Part shown: positions 42,845 to 51,419 of the stretch, in pieces | How positions within the stretch are numbered: the stretch's first letter is position 1 | Layout: every line of letters begins with the position of its first letter | Source of the DNA: an uncultured Muribaculaceae bacterium | Lineage (GTDB): Bacteria > Bacteroidota > Bacteroidia > Bacteroidales > Muribaculaceae | Assembly (NCBI GenBank): GCA_910586565.1 | Contig: CAJUIT010000009.1 | Location: 54,969 to 118,968, forward strand | DNA length: 64,000 bases | Direction: 5' to 3' | Notes under the pieces: generated by a model | What the model was told of the DNA's origin: nothing | What the model saw: only the letters and a program-made list of their open reading frames with translations | Databases searched by the model: none | Position numbers and translations under genes: made by a program

Positions 42845-43085
42845 AAGTTAAGAAGCTAACCATTCACGGGTGGCATCTGTTCTATTAGTGAACGTCGATA
42901 AACGACAGAGGCAATTAAGTTGAGTTGCCGGTCGGACACAAATACAGCAAAAGCCGCGGTGTAATATCACCGGCATGGCCTACGGCTCCCGGAGGGGAGA
43001 CGGTGATACAGCTCTATTTGAATTAGCAACCGTTCCATCCGGTGAAAGTTGTGCACACTAAAAATGCACACTTAGTCCGGAAATC
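42845..43085 (-). ncRNA. Candidate structured small RNA
   Basis: About 240 bp with no ORF. On the minus strand a TATATTTG box (43095-43088) precedes it, and the 3' end runs into GTTA..TAAC then TTATTTTT. Within it, TTCACCGGATGG pairs with CCACCCGTGAA as a closing stem. Nested stems include GCCGGTG/CACCGCGGC and GGCAA/TTGCC. The span between the arms is about 180 nt, as expected for a 6S-like or other regulatory RNA, but I do not recognise the family. Confidence 0.5.
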
Positions 43086-43087
43086 TT

Positions 43088-43095
43088 CAAATATA
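43088..43095 (-). promoter_or_regulatory. -7 box TATATTTG for the candidate minus-strand RNA
   Basis: A minus-strand TAnnTTTG box at the edge of the 43094-43172 palindromic element. No clear -33 TTTG. Confidence 0.45.
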
Positions 43096-43172
43096 GTTTT
43101 TAGTTGTTAGTTTTTGGTTGTCGGCCGGGGTAACTCGGATCGAGCGACCTCGGCCTGACAACTAAAAACTAA
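43094..43172. repeat. Palindromic element with heptamer arms
   Basis: The left arm is four heptamers (TAGTTTT, TAGTTGT, TAGTTTT, TGGTTGT). The right arm holds the complements (ACAACTA, AAAACTA). TTAGTTTTTGGTTGTC (43107-43122) pairs with GACAACTAAAAACTAA (43157-43172) around a GC-rich core. It has the same design as 16301-16401 with a different heptamer. Confidence 0.85.
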
Positions 43173-43223
43173 TGAAATCCACCTATGGCAAACCAACCAT
43201 TTGCCATTTCCACCATACAAAAG

Positions 43224-43265
43224 AAGGCGGTGTGTCAAAATGCAGAGATTTTGACACACCGCCTT
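43224..43265. terminator. Strong hairpin with TGTCAAAA stem
   Basis: A perfect 17-bp stem: AAGGCGGTGTGTCAAAA (43224-43240) with its complement 43249-43265, 8-nt loop. It lies downstream of the minus-strand ROK gene. T/A-rich flanks make it a probable terminator in that direction. Confidence 0.75.
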
Positions 43266-43283
43266 GCGTTTATCCGGATTGTA

Positions 43284-43327
43284 AGGGTGCTGTCAGAATG
43301 GTTTGGATGGCCGTTATGACACACCCT
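43284..43327. terminator. Second TGTCA hairpin, tandem to the first
   Basis: AGGGTGCTGTCA (43284-43295) pairs with TGACACACCCT (43317-43327), one bulge, ending 8 bp from the ROK stop codon. Confidence 0.6.
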
Positions 43328-43334
43328 CATGAAA

Positions 43335-44375
43335 TCAGTTTTGATTCAGGGGCTGCTGGGGCAAAGTTGCAGGGGTGGGAGCCACAGGCACAGCGCTGGC
43401 TGTGGGTGCGGTGAACTTCGCTTCCCAACCGAGAGCGCTCGCACCGAGCACGGCGGCATCAGCCTCTTTAAGCTCGGAGATGAGCACTTTCACTTTGTTC
43501 TTCCAAATGTTCATCATGTTCTTTTCAAGCGAGTTGCGAAGCGGCTTCATCAAAAGCTCGCCACTCTTTGCCAAACCGCCGAAGAGAATGAATGCTTCGG
43601 GAGCGGAGAACACTGTGAAATCGGCAAGCGCAGCGCCGAGAATGTCGCCTGTGTATTCAAAGATATCCTTGGCAAGCTTGTCGCCGGCGATAGCAGCATC
43701 GTAAACATCCTTCGATGTAATTTCATCGGTGGGGATGTTGCGGAGCAGCGAAGGCTCGTTGGCACGCGCCTCAAGGAATTCACGGGCAGTGCGGGCAACG
43801 CCGGTTGCCGAGCAGTAGGCCTCCAGACAGCCTGTTCGACCGCAACCGCACAGACGGCCGTTGCTGCGCTTAACAATCACATGACCGAGCTCTCCGGCAA
43901 AACCGTCGTGACCGTAGACGAGCTGACCGTTGATAACGATGCCCGAACCTACGCCGGTTCCGAGGGTAATCATGATGAAATCTTTGAGACCGCGGGCGGC
44001 GCCGTAGGTCATTTCACCGATGGCAGCGGCGTTAGCGTCGTTGGTAATCGACACGGGAATGCCGAACTTCTCGCTCACGAGCTGAGCCAAGGGTATGGGA
44101 GTTGGCCAGGGAAGGTTCACACCCTGTTCGATGGTTCCGGTGTAATAATTGGCATTGGGAGCACCGATGCCGATGCCGTGAATCTTATCAATGGCGTCGT
44201 TAACCTCCATAAGCTTTGTCAACTCGGTGTGAAGCTCATCAATATAAGCCTCAACTGTGGCATGCTTGCGGGTTTTGATTGAAGAACTTGCCAACACCAC
44301 ACCACGGGCGTCAACGATGCCGAACACGGTGTTAGTACCGCCTATGTCGATTCCGACTACGTAAGGTTTGCTCAT
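43335..44375 (-). CDS. ROK-family glucokinase
   Basis: A 346-aa sugar kinase with 'VVGIDIGGTNTVFGIVDARG' (phosphate motif), 'ITNDANAAAIGEMTYGA' (catalytic Asp), 'ITLGTGVGSGIVINGQLVYG', and the ROK zinc motif 'CGCGRTGCLEAYCSATG'. It phosphorylates glucose or a related hexose in the cytosol. A Pro/Ala/Thr tail of ~25 residues extends beyond the family end. It is monocistronic, with two hairpins directly after the stop. Confidence 0.95.
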   Translation of the reverse strand: MSKPYVVGIDIGGTNTVFGIVDARGVVLASSSIKTRKHATVEAYIDELHTELTKLMEVNDAIDKIHGIGIGAPNANYYTGTIEQGVNLPWPTPIPLAQLVSEKFGIPVSITNDANAAAIGEMTYGAARGLKDFIMITLGTGVGSGIVINGQLVYGHDGFAGELGHVIVKRSNGRLCGCGRTGCLEAYCSATGVARTAREFLEARANEPSLLRNIPTDEITSKDVYDAAIAGDKLAKDIFEYTGDILGAALADFTVFSAPEAFILFGGLAKSGELLMKPLRNSLEKNMMNIWKNKVKVLISELKEADAAVLGASALGWEAKFTAPTASAVPVAPTPATLPQQPLNQN

Positions 44376-44504
44376 TTTGAGTTAGAGTATAAGGTAAGAA
44401 TTAATATTGATTTCTATGTCAAGCCCCCGTTGGGGCATTCAATGCGTGCTCCGAATCGGTCGCTGCAGCTCGGCGATAGATTGAGAACAGTCACATACGA
44501 CATG

Positions 44505-44512
44505 CAAATTTA
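44505..44512 (-). promoter_or_regulatory. -7 box TAAATTTG for the glucokinase gene
   Basis: A minus-strand TAnnTTTG box 130 bp upstream of the glucokinase ATG. The leader contains a GCCCCAACGGGGGC hairpin near 44427. Confidence 0.55.
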
Positions 44513-44529
44513 GCAAAATTCACCGATAA

Positions 44530-44582
44530 TAAAAACGAAGATGCGCCAAAACATCATTGTTTTGACACATCTTCATTTTATT
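44530..44582. terminator. Terminator of the OPT transporter gene
   Basis: GAAGATGCGCCAAAACA (44537-44553) pairs with TGTTTTGACACATCTTC (44558-44574). On the minus strand TTTTTATTAT follows. It shares the TGTCAAAA stem motif. Confidence 0.82.
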
Positions 44583-44641
44583 TCAGTATTTCGGGGTGGT
44601 TACACGGGAAACCGCGTTGCCAAGCCCCTTTAACTATATGC

Positions 44642-46666
44642 TTATTTCTTCACGCGGCATGAGTCATACCACAGGTAGGCGATAAGCAAACCATAGGCGA
44701 TGATGCCGTAAACCTGCAGCATTCCGGCTGAAACGCCACACACATATTCGTAGCCGAAGAAACGGGTGAGAGCGGCAAACACTCCGAAAAGTGCTCCGCC
44801 GGCAATAAGGCCCGAAGAAATGAGAGTACCGCGGTCGCGGCGAGCGTCGTTCACAGCCTTATCCTTCGAGCTGTGGCTTACGAAATAGGCAATCGCGCCG
44901 CCAACAAGCAGCGGAGTGTTGAGCGACAGCGGAATGAACATGCCGAGGCAGAACGCCAGCGCGGGAACTCCTAACCAGTTGAGGAGCAACGCCAGCACAA
45001 CACCGGTCATATAAAGAATCCAGGGGGTATCGCCACCCATCATGAGCGGTTCAATTACCTTTGCCATAGCATTTGCCTGAGGAGCCACAAGTGCGTTTTC
45101 GCCTGAGAAGCCGTAAACCTGATTCAGCACCAGAATCACACCGCCAACTGTTGCGGCCGACACAAGGGTGCCGAGGAATTTCCACTGCTCCTGCTTACGC
45201 GGGGTCGAGCCGAGCCAGTAGCCAACCTTAAGGTCGGTGACAAATCCGCCGGCCATCGAAAGCGCCGTACAAACAACGCCCCCGATAATCATCGAGGCAA
45301 CAATTCCCGAGGTGCCGTTAAGACCGATAGCCACAAAAATTGCCGAAGCGATGATGAGGGTCATAAGCGTCATGCCCGACACAGGGTTGGAACCCACAAT
45401 GGCAATTGCGTTGGCGGCCACTGTGGTAAACAGGAATGCGATGAGTGTTACAACCACCCATGCCACAAGAGCCTGCCACCAGTTGTGGATAACACCGAAC
45501 CAGAAGAACACCAGCACGGCAACAAGGGCTATGGCGATGAAGAACACGATGTGCTTCATTGAGATATCCCACTGCCAGCGCATCGGTTTCTCACCGTTTT
45601 TCGCACCACCCTTGAACTCACGACCGGCCAACCCTACAGCCTGGCAGATAATAGGCCATGATTTCACGATGCCGATTACACCGGCCATTGCGATGCCGCC
45701 GATGCCAATCATTCGCGCGTAGTTGCTGAAAATATCCTGCGAGTCGAGGGCCGCAATTTCGGCATTGCCGTAGGTGCCCATCAAAGGAATGATGACCCAC
45801 CACACGAAGAACGACCCTGCACAGATGATGAACGCATAGCGTAGCCCCACGATATATCCCAGGCCGAGCACCGCAGCACCCGTGTTGCAGCTAAGCACAA
45901 GTTTGGTTTTTGCGGCTACAGCCTCACCCCACGAGCTAACGGTGGTCGACAGCGTGCCGGCCCAGAAACCGAACGTCTCCACAACATAATCGTAGATACC
46001 GCCGATGAGCGAGGCAACCACAAGCGTTTTAGCCTGCGAGCCACCCTCGGCTCCTGCAGTCTGGCCGCTTGCAAGCACCTGTGTGGTAGCTGTGGCTTCG
46101 GGGAAAGGATATTTGCCGTGCATATCCTTCACGAAATATTTACGGAAGGGGATAAAGAACAGAATGCCGAGCACACCACCCAGCAGCGAGCTCAGAAATA
46201 TCTGAAAGAAGCTCACAGTGATTTCGGGATATTTCGCCTGAAGAATGTAGAGCGCGGGGAGAGTGAAGATGGCACCTGCCACAATCACGCCCGAGCATGC
46301 ACCTATCGACTGGATAATCACATTCTGCCCGAGTGCATCTTTTTTGCGCAGCGCGCCCGAGAGACCCACGGCGATGATGGCGATAGGGATAGCCGCCTCA
46401 AACACCTGGCCGACTTTCAAACCCAGATAGGCGGCAGCCGCACTGAAAATCACGCACAGCACCAATCCCATCAGCACCGAATAGACAGTCACTTCCTTGT
46501 ACTGACGAGCCGGATGCATGAGCGGACGGTAATTCTCGTCGGCACCTAACTCGCGGAATGCGTTTTCTGGCAATTCCACAGGATCGGCATCGGCGCAGAT
46601 ACCTTTTTGCACCTCGGCACCGTCAACAGGGGGCGCCGGCATTGCATTTCCTTTTACTTTTTCCAT
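44642..46666 (-). CDS. OPT-family oligopeptide transporter
   Basis: About 674 aa from the ATG at 46666 (MEKVKGNAMPAPP); the extension to 46699 would use TTG and overlap ssb. It has about 14-16 hydrophobic helices. Family segments include 'YLGLKVGQVFEAAIPIAIIAVG', 'QSIGACSGVIVAGAIFTLPALYI', 'FPEATATTQVLASGQ' and 'GSNPVSGMTLMTLIIASA'. It imports oligopeptides, or possibly metal-chelating peptides, with protons. It lies 29 bp after ssb on the same strand. Confidence 0.93.
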   Translation of the reverse strand: MEKVKGNAMPAPPVDGAEVQKGICADADPVELPENAFRELGADENYRPLMHPARQYKEVTVYSVLMGLVLCVIFSAAAAYLGLKVGQVFEAAIPIAIIAVGLSGALRKKDALGQNVIIQSIGACSGVIVAGAIFTLPALYILQAKYPEITVSFFQIFLSSLLGGVLGILFFIPFRKYFVKDMHGKYPFPEATATTQVLASGQTAGAEGGSQAKTLVVASLIGGIYDYVVETFGFWAGTLSTTVSSWGEAVAAKTKLVLSCNTGAAVLGLGYIVGLRYAFIICAGSFFVWWVIIPLMGTYGNAEIAALDSQDIFSNYARMIGIGGIAMAGVIGIVKSWPIICQAVGLAGREFKGGAKNGEKPMRWQWDISMKHIVFFIAIALVAVLVFFWFGVIHNWWQALVAWVVVTLIAFLFTTVAANAIAIVGSNPVSGMTLMTLIIASAIFVAIGLNGTSGIVASMIIGGVVCTALSMAGGFVTDLKVGYWLGSTPRKQEQWKFLGTLVSAATVGGVILVLNQVYGFSGENALVAPQANAMAKVIEPLMMGGDTPWILYMTGVVLALLLNWLGVPALAFCLGMFIPLSLNTPLLVGGAIAYFVSHSSKDKAVNDARRDRGTLISSGLIAGGALFGVFAALTRFFGYEYVCGVSAGMLQVYGIIAYGLLIAYLWYDSCRVKK

Positions 46667-46695
46667 TTGCTTATAATTGATTATTTCCAAAATTT

Positions 46696-47052
46696 TCAAA
46701 CATTGGGTTGAGCGGGCTGCACGGCTCTTGCCAAAATGTCGAACCGCTCCACCACAATTTCAGTGATTGAGCGCTTTATGGCATTAGCATCCTCCCACAT
46801 GCGGGTTCGCAACTTCCCCTCTATATAGAGCTTGGTACCCTTGGTGATATAGCGCTCGGCGGTTTCGGCCTGCTTGTCCCACATCACAATGTTGTGCCAT
46901 TCGGTGCGTTCAGGCACCTGCACCCCCTGGGCATTGACGAATGCCGGGTCGGAAGTAGCCAGCGAGAAGGTGGCATACTGACGTTGCCCCACAAACTTTA
47001 TTTCCGGAGCCTTACCCACATTCCCCACCAATATAACCTTGTTCACCGACAT
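46696..47052 (-). CDS. ssb: Single-stranded DNA-binding protein
   Basis: 118 aa from the ATG at 47052. OB-fold features 'MSVNKVILVGNVGKAPEIKFV', 'YATFSLATSDP', 'TEWHNIVMWDKQAETAERYITKGTKLYIEGKLRTRMWED'. It lacks the long acidic C-terminal tail of E. coli SSB and ends 'AVQPAQPNV', so it may be a secondary SSB. A -7 box is ~38 bp upstream. Confidence 0.93.
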   Translation of the reverse strand: MSVNKVILVGNVGKAPEIKFVGQRQYATFSLATSDPAFVNAQGVQVPERTEWHNIVMWDKQAETAERYITKGTKLYIEGKLRTRMWEDANAIKRSITEIVVERFDILARAVQPAQPNV

Positions 47053-47089
47053 AATCAATCCATTTAAAGTCCATTCCCCTCCCCTCCCA

Positions 47090-47097
47090 CAAAATTA
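47090..47097 (-). promoter_or_regulatory. -7 box TAATTTTG for ssb
   Basis: Minus-strand TAATTTTG, 37 bp upstream of the ssb ATG. Confidence 0.55.
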
Positions 47098-47128
47098 CAC
47101 CATCACTTCCGATTTCACAATTTATACC

Positions 47129-47148
47129 GAATTTAATCTGTTAAATTC
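47129..47148. terminator. Hairpin over the methyltransferase stop codon
   Basis: GAATTTAA / TTAAATTC form an 8-bp AT-only stem that includes the stop codon at 47141-47143. It is weak and has no T-tract. Confidence 0.3.
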
Positions 47149-48478
47149 TCGATAGTATTTGTACGCCAATTCTTTCTACTATACCGGTAACCAAGGCATT
47201 TCCCATTAGAAAGGCTCTTCTAATATCAGAAACCCCTTCTGTATGATTATCCGGGAACATATTAAGCCGTTCTAACTCAAGCGGTACAAGACGCCGATAT
47301 CGACCACTATTTGTAAAAACAACATGTTTGAATCTGGACGGGGATGCTCCACCTTCTCCTGTAATTATAGTCCTGGATGGTTTATTTGGGGCATCAGGAA
47401 AAGCCATTGCGCCTTCGGTATAATTATATTCATACCCCGTTGTTCTATTAACCCGTTTCTCAGATTTACTACCTTTAAGATATTTCCAACGATCAATCTC
47501 GTCATCTGAGATGAAAAATTCCGATGGTATTAAATCTTCATCTAGCAATATATCACCTAATGCAACTGCGATTCCACTATAATCTGCATCACCATTAATC
47601 GTTGTCACTTGACGGCCAACCATAACACCCGAATTTAGGAAAGGTGTGTGTTTACTTTTTTTATTAAAATTGGCAGATACCTCATCTATAGCTCCTTCAA
47701 TTTTAAAATGTTCAAATGCAGATTTTTCTTTCATCGGAAATGATTTAGCAAAAATCCCTTCAGACACTACCCAATCAGCGGCGAATCCTAACGATTTCCC
47801 TATATTACTATTTTGCTTAAAAGCAAACATATATGTCCGCTTGCGACGCTGTGGCATTCCATAATCAGCAGCATTAATAACCCTCCATTCAACATTATAG
47901 CCTAAATCAGATAACGATGCCAATATAATAGCAAAATCCCTCCCGCGCTGAGATGCAGGGGAGCCCAATAGTCTGTCAACATTTTCCAAAAGTAAATATT
48001 TCGGAGGATTATGATGCGTCGATAAAATTCTGTAAATCTGCCACCATAGTACTCCTTTTTTCCCCTCAATCCCCCCGGAATTTTTTAAAGTCGTTGCCAC
48101 TGAATAATCTTGGCACGGAAAGCCGCCAACCAATAAATCGCCATCAGGGATTTCCTCAACATTGACAAGATTTATATCTTTATTACTATGTCCTTGTATC
48201 CCAAATCGTCTGGTATATACAATTGATGCATCCTGACGTTTTGTAGAGGGCTCCCATTGGTTATTCCATATAGTCTTGAATCTATTAGAGGCTCGTTCAA
48301 GACCAACCCGGAACCCTCCCACTCCGGCAAATAATTCTATCACTCGGATATCTTCTGAAGATACATATACAGGCTCATCCGGAAACAATGTCTCTGAATG
48401 ATAATTTTGACTATATGCCATCAATGGTTCATATAAAGAACATTGGCGGTTATTTTCTACCTTATATCTTTTAATCAT
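47141..48478 (-). CDS. DNA (cytosine-5) methyltransferase of a type II R-M system
   Basis: A 445-aa C5 methyltransferase with motif I 'VIELFAGVGGFRVGLE', motif IV 'LLVGGFPCQDYS' (catalytic Cys), motif VI 'LLLENVDRLL', motif VIII 'GMPQRRKRTYMFAF' and C-terminal motifs IX-X ('RRLVPLELERLNMFPDN', 'RAFLMGNALVTGIVERIG'). It is AT-rich compared with its neighbours. It overlaps the endonuclease gene by 8 bp. With a Sau3AI-type partner the expected target is GATC methylated at cytosine (inference). Confidence 0.95.
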   Translation of the reverse strand: MIKRYKVENNRQCSLYEPLMAYSQNYHSETLFPDEPVYVSSEDIRVIELFAGVGGFRVGLERASNRFKTIWNNQWEPSTKRQDASIVYTRRFGIQGHSNKDINLVNVEEIPDGDLLVGGFPCQDYSVATTLKNSGGIEGKKGVLWWQIYRILSTHHNPPKYLLLENVDRLLGSPASQRGRDFAIILASLSDLGYNVEWRVINAADYGMPQRRKRTYMFAFKQNSNIGKSLGFAADWVVSEGIFAKSFPMKEKSAFEHFKIEGAIDEVSANFNKKSKHTPFLNSGVMVGRQVTTINGDADYSGIAVALGDILLDEDLIPSEFFISDDEIDRWKYLKGSKSEKRVNRTTGYEYNYTEGAMAFPDAPNKPSRTIITGEGGASPSRFKHVVFTNSGRYRRLVPLELERLNMFPDNHTEGVSDIRRAFLMGNALVTGIVERIGVQILSRI

Positions 48479-49919
48479 TGATTATTCTTTTTATATATTC
48501 AGCATTAAACCAGTAACAGAATTTTGGGCATTTTCCACCATGCGGATTTTCAGCCAGCTGCAACGAGTTAGTTGCTTTGGGGCGAACATGAAACATATTC
48601 CTGTCACTCAATTTCCAAAAAGCATCTTTAGAAATGTTATTATTCAAGACTTTATTTCTTATATCTTTCCAGTAATTCTGCGCAACTTTCAAATCATCTT
48701 GAGGCATTGTCCAAAACAAAACTTTATCCAATGCATAGGACTGTTCTATTTCTGTATGACCAGTTTTCCGATTAAACACTTCAATCGAATTACCTGAATC
48801 GGGCTTGAATACCACAAATAAAAATCTACTTGTAAATATTTCATACAATTCAGAATCTATCCATGACTCATTTGAGATTATTTCTGAATAATCTATATTT
48901 TTAAAAGACATGGACTCTTTGGGCATTCCGTTTTGGTTTAATCTTATGGTTTTCATTATTATCCCTGATTTCAGAAATTCATCAGATGATGCAATACGCT
49001 TGCTTTTCCCATCGGATGCTATCAAAGCTGCTATATCAGCATATTTACTTTTTGCCTGATACGGTTCAACACCCAACAATTTACAAACTTGATTATAATT
49101 CTTCCCAATAAATCTAGTAAACCGGCTTCTTATAATCTCTTCAAACGAAGATTTCTCCAAGTCTTCAGCCTTTACTAATTCAAAATTGGAATGAGCACTA
49201 TCCCCAGAGTAATTACAATAATAAGTCTTTCCTGACTCAACTACATGATTCAGTATATAGCGCATATACGCAGGCTTAAGACTAAATGCACGTTTGTTAG
49301 CTTTATAATCAGAATAAGGTTGAGCTTGAAGTGCATCTCCTTTTTGCCCTTTCCTGCATGCCCCCAAAAACAACGTATCGCCTTCGGATATAAGATGAGC
49401 CTCCCCGTTCTTTACTTTTTCAACTATGGTATCATAATCATTCTTTATAATTATCAAATCTTTTTCAGGTAATTCCCATAATACGCGAAATATGAATTTT
49501 AAATCATATATTTCTTGGCCACTTACATGTAAATAAAATAATAGTAGCATTAATCTACACTTTGACAAAAGATGCGATTCTTCAAACGATGTCTTCGGCA
49601 ATTTAAAATAATCAATCATCGTACAAACTAATCGCTCTTTAATTCGATATTTTCCTGATTCCTTAGTTTCAAGAAGCGGCGTACATTTCAATTCAAGATT
49701 TGCATCTTTAAAATCGGCTTCTTGATTAGAATTTAGGGCATATTGAAAATAAAGCTCCTCTACCATTTGACCGAGCCCACCTTTGCCTTTCTTTTTGTTA
49801 ATTATAGCATTATCTCCCAAAAGAGAATGGAGAGATTCCCCTATGAGATACTTACTATACTCATAAATCGACAAGGGATTGGTTTTATCGTACCCCTCTT
49901 TGAGATTTTTACTTACCAT
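48471..49919 (-). CDS. Sau3AI/MutH-type restriction endonuclease
   Basis: A 482-aa protein strongly resembling Sau3AI along its length: the MutH-type active site 'DFKDANLELKCTPL' (Asp, then E-L-K), 'GKYRIKERLVCTMIDYF', 'PYSDYKANKRAFSLKPAYM', and the C-terminal allosteric MutH-like domain ending 'MFHVRPKATNS...YWFNAEYIKRII'. Two MutH-fold halves and ~480 aa match the family. It probably cuts unmethylated GATC. It overlaps the methyltransferase gene by 8 bp, and its low GC suggests acquisition as a unit. Confidence 0.93.
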   Translation of the reverse strand: MVSKNLKEGYDKTNPLSIYEYSKYLIGESLHSLLGDNAIINKKKGKGGLGQMVEELYFQYALNSNQEADFKDANLELKCTPLLETKESGKYRIKERLVCTMIDYFKLPKTSFEESHLLSKCRLMLLLFYLHVSGQEIYDLKFIFRVLWELPEKDLIIIKNDYDTIVEKVKNGEAHLISEGDTLFLGACRKGQKGDALQAQPYSDYKANKRAFSLKPAYMRYILNHVVESGKTYYCNYSGDSAHSNFELVKAEDLEKSSFEEIIRSRFTRFIGKNYNQVCKLLGVEPYQAKSKYADIAALIASDGKSKRIASSDEFLKSGIIMKTIRLNQNGMPKESMSFKNIDYSEIISNESWIDSELYEIFTSRFLFVVFKPDSGNSIEVFNRKTGHTEIEQSYALDKVLFWTMPQDDLKVAQNYWKDIRNKVLNNNISKDAFWKLSDRNMFHVRPKATNSLQLAENPHGGKCPKFCYWFNAEYIKRIIND

Positions 49920-49943
49920 GGTTATCTGAGCTCAATATTTAAA

Positions 49944-51419
49944 TCATTTTTTATGGAGGAAGGCGAGGACTTCGCGCTGGATGTTGGAGCCGAGGAGGCG
50001 GTTGACTGCGAGGTAGAGGATTAGAGCGGTGGCGGCTTGCGCGACTAAGAGCATCCAGGCATTGGCAATGAATTGCGATTCGAGCCACATAACGGCGCCG
50101 ATTACGATGGTCTGCAAAACGTAGGGGATATTGTCATAGACAACATGAACAAGCGGCCGATTGGTGACTGAGGCCACTTTTGCCGTCATCACCAGCCATG
50201 TTATGGCTGAGGCGGCAAGCTGCCCGTAAAGCAGAATTTTGATTCCCAACACACGGTCACCCTCGGTTGTAAGCGCTATAACCGGCAATGTGGCAAGCAG
50301 AAACAGAAGCGCGGCACCGTCGCGCAAAGTCTCCATCGCCACCACGGCGCGCGTTTTTGCAAGGGCGATTAGATAGTTGTTATAGAGCGAGGTCAGCACG
50401 GTGAACACCCCGCGCAGCAGCAGCAATTGAAACAGAACAATGGCGGGGTCCCATTTCGTGCCGAAAAGACAATGGAAAATCGGGGTGGCCATCACAATAA
50501 GGAATCCCATTGCCGGCATAAGGACGTAGGCAGTGAACCGGTTCATCTTTGCCGACACTCGGGTGAAACGCTCGGGGTCGTCCTGCACCTGCGACAATGT
50601 GGGGAGAAACGACGACGTGACCACCTGCGAAATCGAGGTCACCCCCATCTTGCTCCATTTATCGGCCTGCGTGTAATAGCCCAACGGAGCAAGCCCCGCA
50701 CGGTTTCCGATAAAAAAGGAATATATATTCTGGAAAAGAACGTTGAGAAACGATGATGCCATCATCCCCGACCCGACGGCGAAAAAACCTCGCAACGAGC
50801 GCCACGAAAATCGCATCAGCGGCAACCACCCCGAAGTGCACCATAACACGGCACTTTTAACCGCGTTCAGGGTGAGTGTCTGCCACACTATCGCCCACGC
50901 GCCATATCCCCCGAATGCCATCCATATCCCCACCACCGATGCCACCAACAGCCCCAGCGCATTTGATGCGGCAACCATGCGCACATCCATCTTTTTCATC
51001 AGACGGTTGGTTTGAACTATGGCCGAGGCGTTGAGAATAAACGACAGGAACATCACCCTGCTCAACGGAATCAACCTTTCGTCACCCCCATAGCACGATG
51101 CAATCAACGGAGCGCAGAAAAACAGCACCACATACAGTGCCGATGCCACCCCGAGGTTGAACCACAACACGGTTGAATAGTCAAGCCGCGAGGGGGCCTT
51201 CCGCTGAATCAAAGCGAACGAGAAACCGCTGTCGACAAACAGAGAGGCGAAAGCCTGAAACACAAGAATGGCACCTACGAGACCGAAATCCTCCTCCGAA
51301 AGCAGTCGAGCAAGGATAATTCCGGTGACCCCGTAGAGCAACTGCGACGAAACACGGTCGATGATATTCCATTTCACCGAACGTGCCGTGAGTGTTTTAA
51401 GCTTCCCCTGCTCAATCAT
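49944..51419 (-). CDS. Polysaccharide/LPS O-unit flippase (MOP superfamily)
   Basis: A 491-aa membrane protein with about 14 helices. Family segments 'KWNIIDRVSSQLLYGVTGIILARLLSEEDFGLVGAILVFQ', 'GFSFALIQRKAPSRLDYSTVLWFNL' and 'GYYTQADKWSKMGVTSISQVVTSSFLPTLSQVQDDPERF' are typical of WzxC-type exporters. It probably flips lipid-linked glycan units across the inner membrane. The DUF2807 gene downstream overlaps its start by 4 bp. The R-M pair follows 24 bp past its stop. Confidence 0.92.
   Translation of the reverse strand: MIEQGKLKTLTARSVKWNIIDRVSSQLLYGVTGIILARLLSEEDFGLVGAILVFQAFASLFVDSGFSFALIQRKAPSRLDYSTVLWFNLGVASALYVVLFFCAPLIASCYGGDERLIPLSRVMFLSFILNASAIVQTNRLMKKMDVRMVAASNALGLLVASVVGIWMAFGGYGAWAIVWQTLTLNAVKSAVLWCTSGWLPLMRFSWRSLRGFFAVGSGMMASSFLNVLFQNIYSFFIGNRAGLAPLGYYTQADKWSKMGVTSISQVVTSSFLPTLSQVQDDPERFTRVSAKMNRFTAYVLMPAMGFLIVMATPIFHCLFGTKWDPAIVLFQLLLLRGVFTVLTSLYNNYLIALAKTRAVVAMETLRDGAALLFLLATLPVIALTTEGDRVLGIKILLYGQLAASAITWLVMTAKVASVTNRPLVHVVYDNIPYVLQTIVIGAVMWLESQFIANAWMLLVAQAATALILYLAVNRLLGSNIQREVLAFLHKK

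Noticed and set aside
43329..44282. 317-codon plus-strand frame opposite the glucokinase
   Set aside because: Antisense shadow of the ROK gene; no recognisable motif.
46667..46699. N-terminal extension of the OPT transporter
   Set aside because: It would start at TTG inside ssb; the ATG at 46666 gives a normal start and a clean gap.
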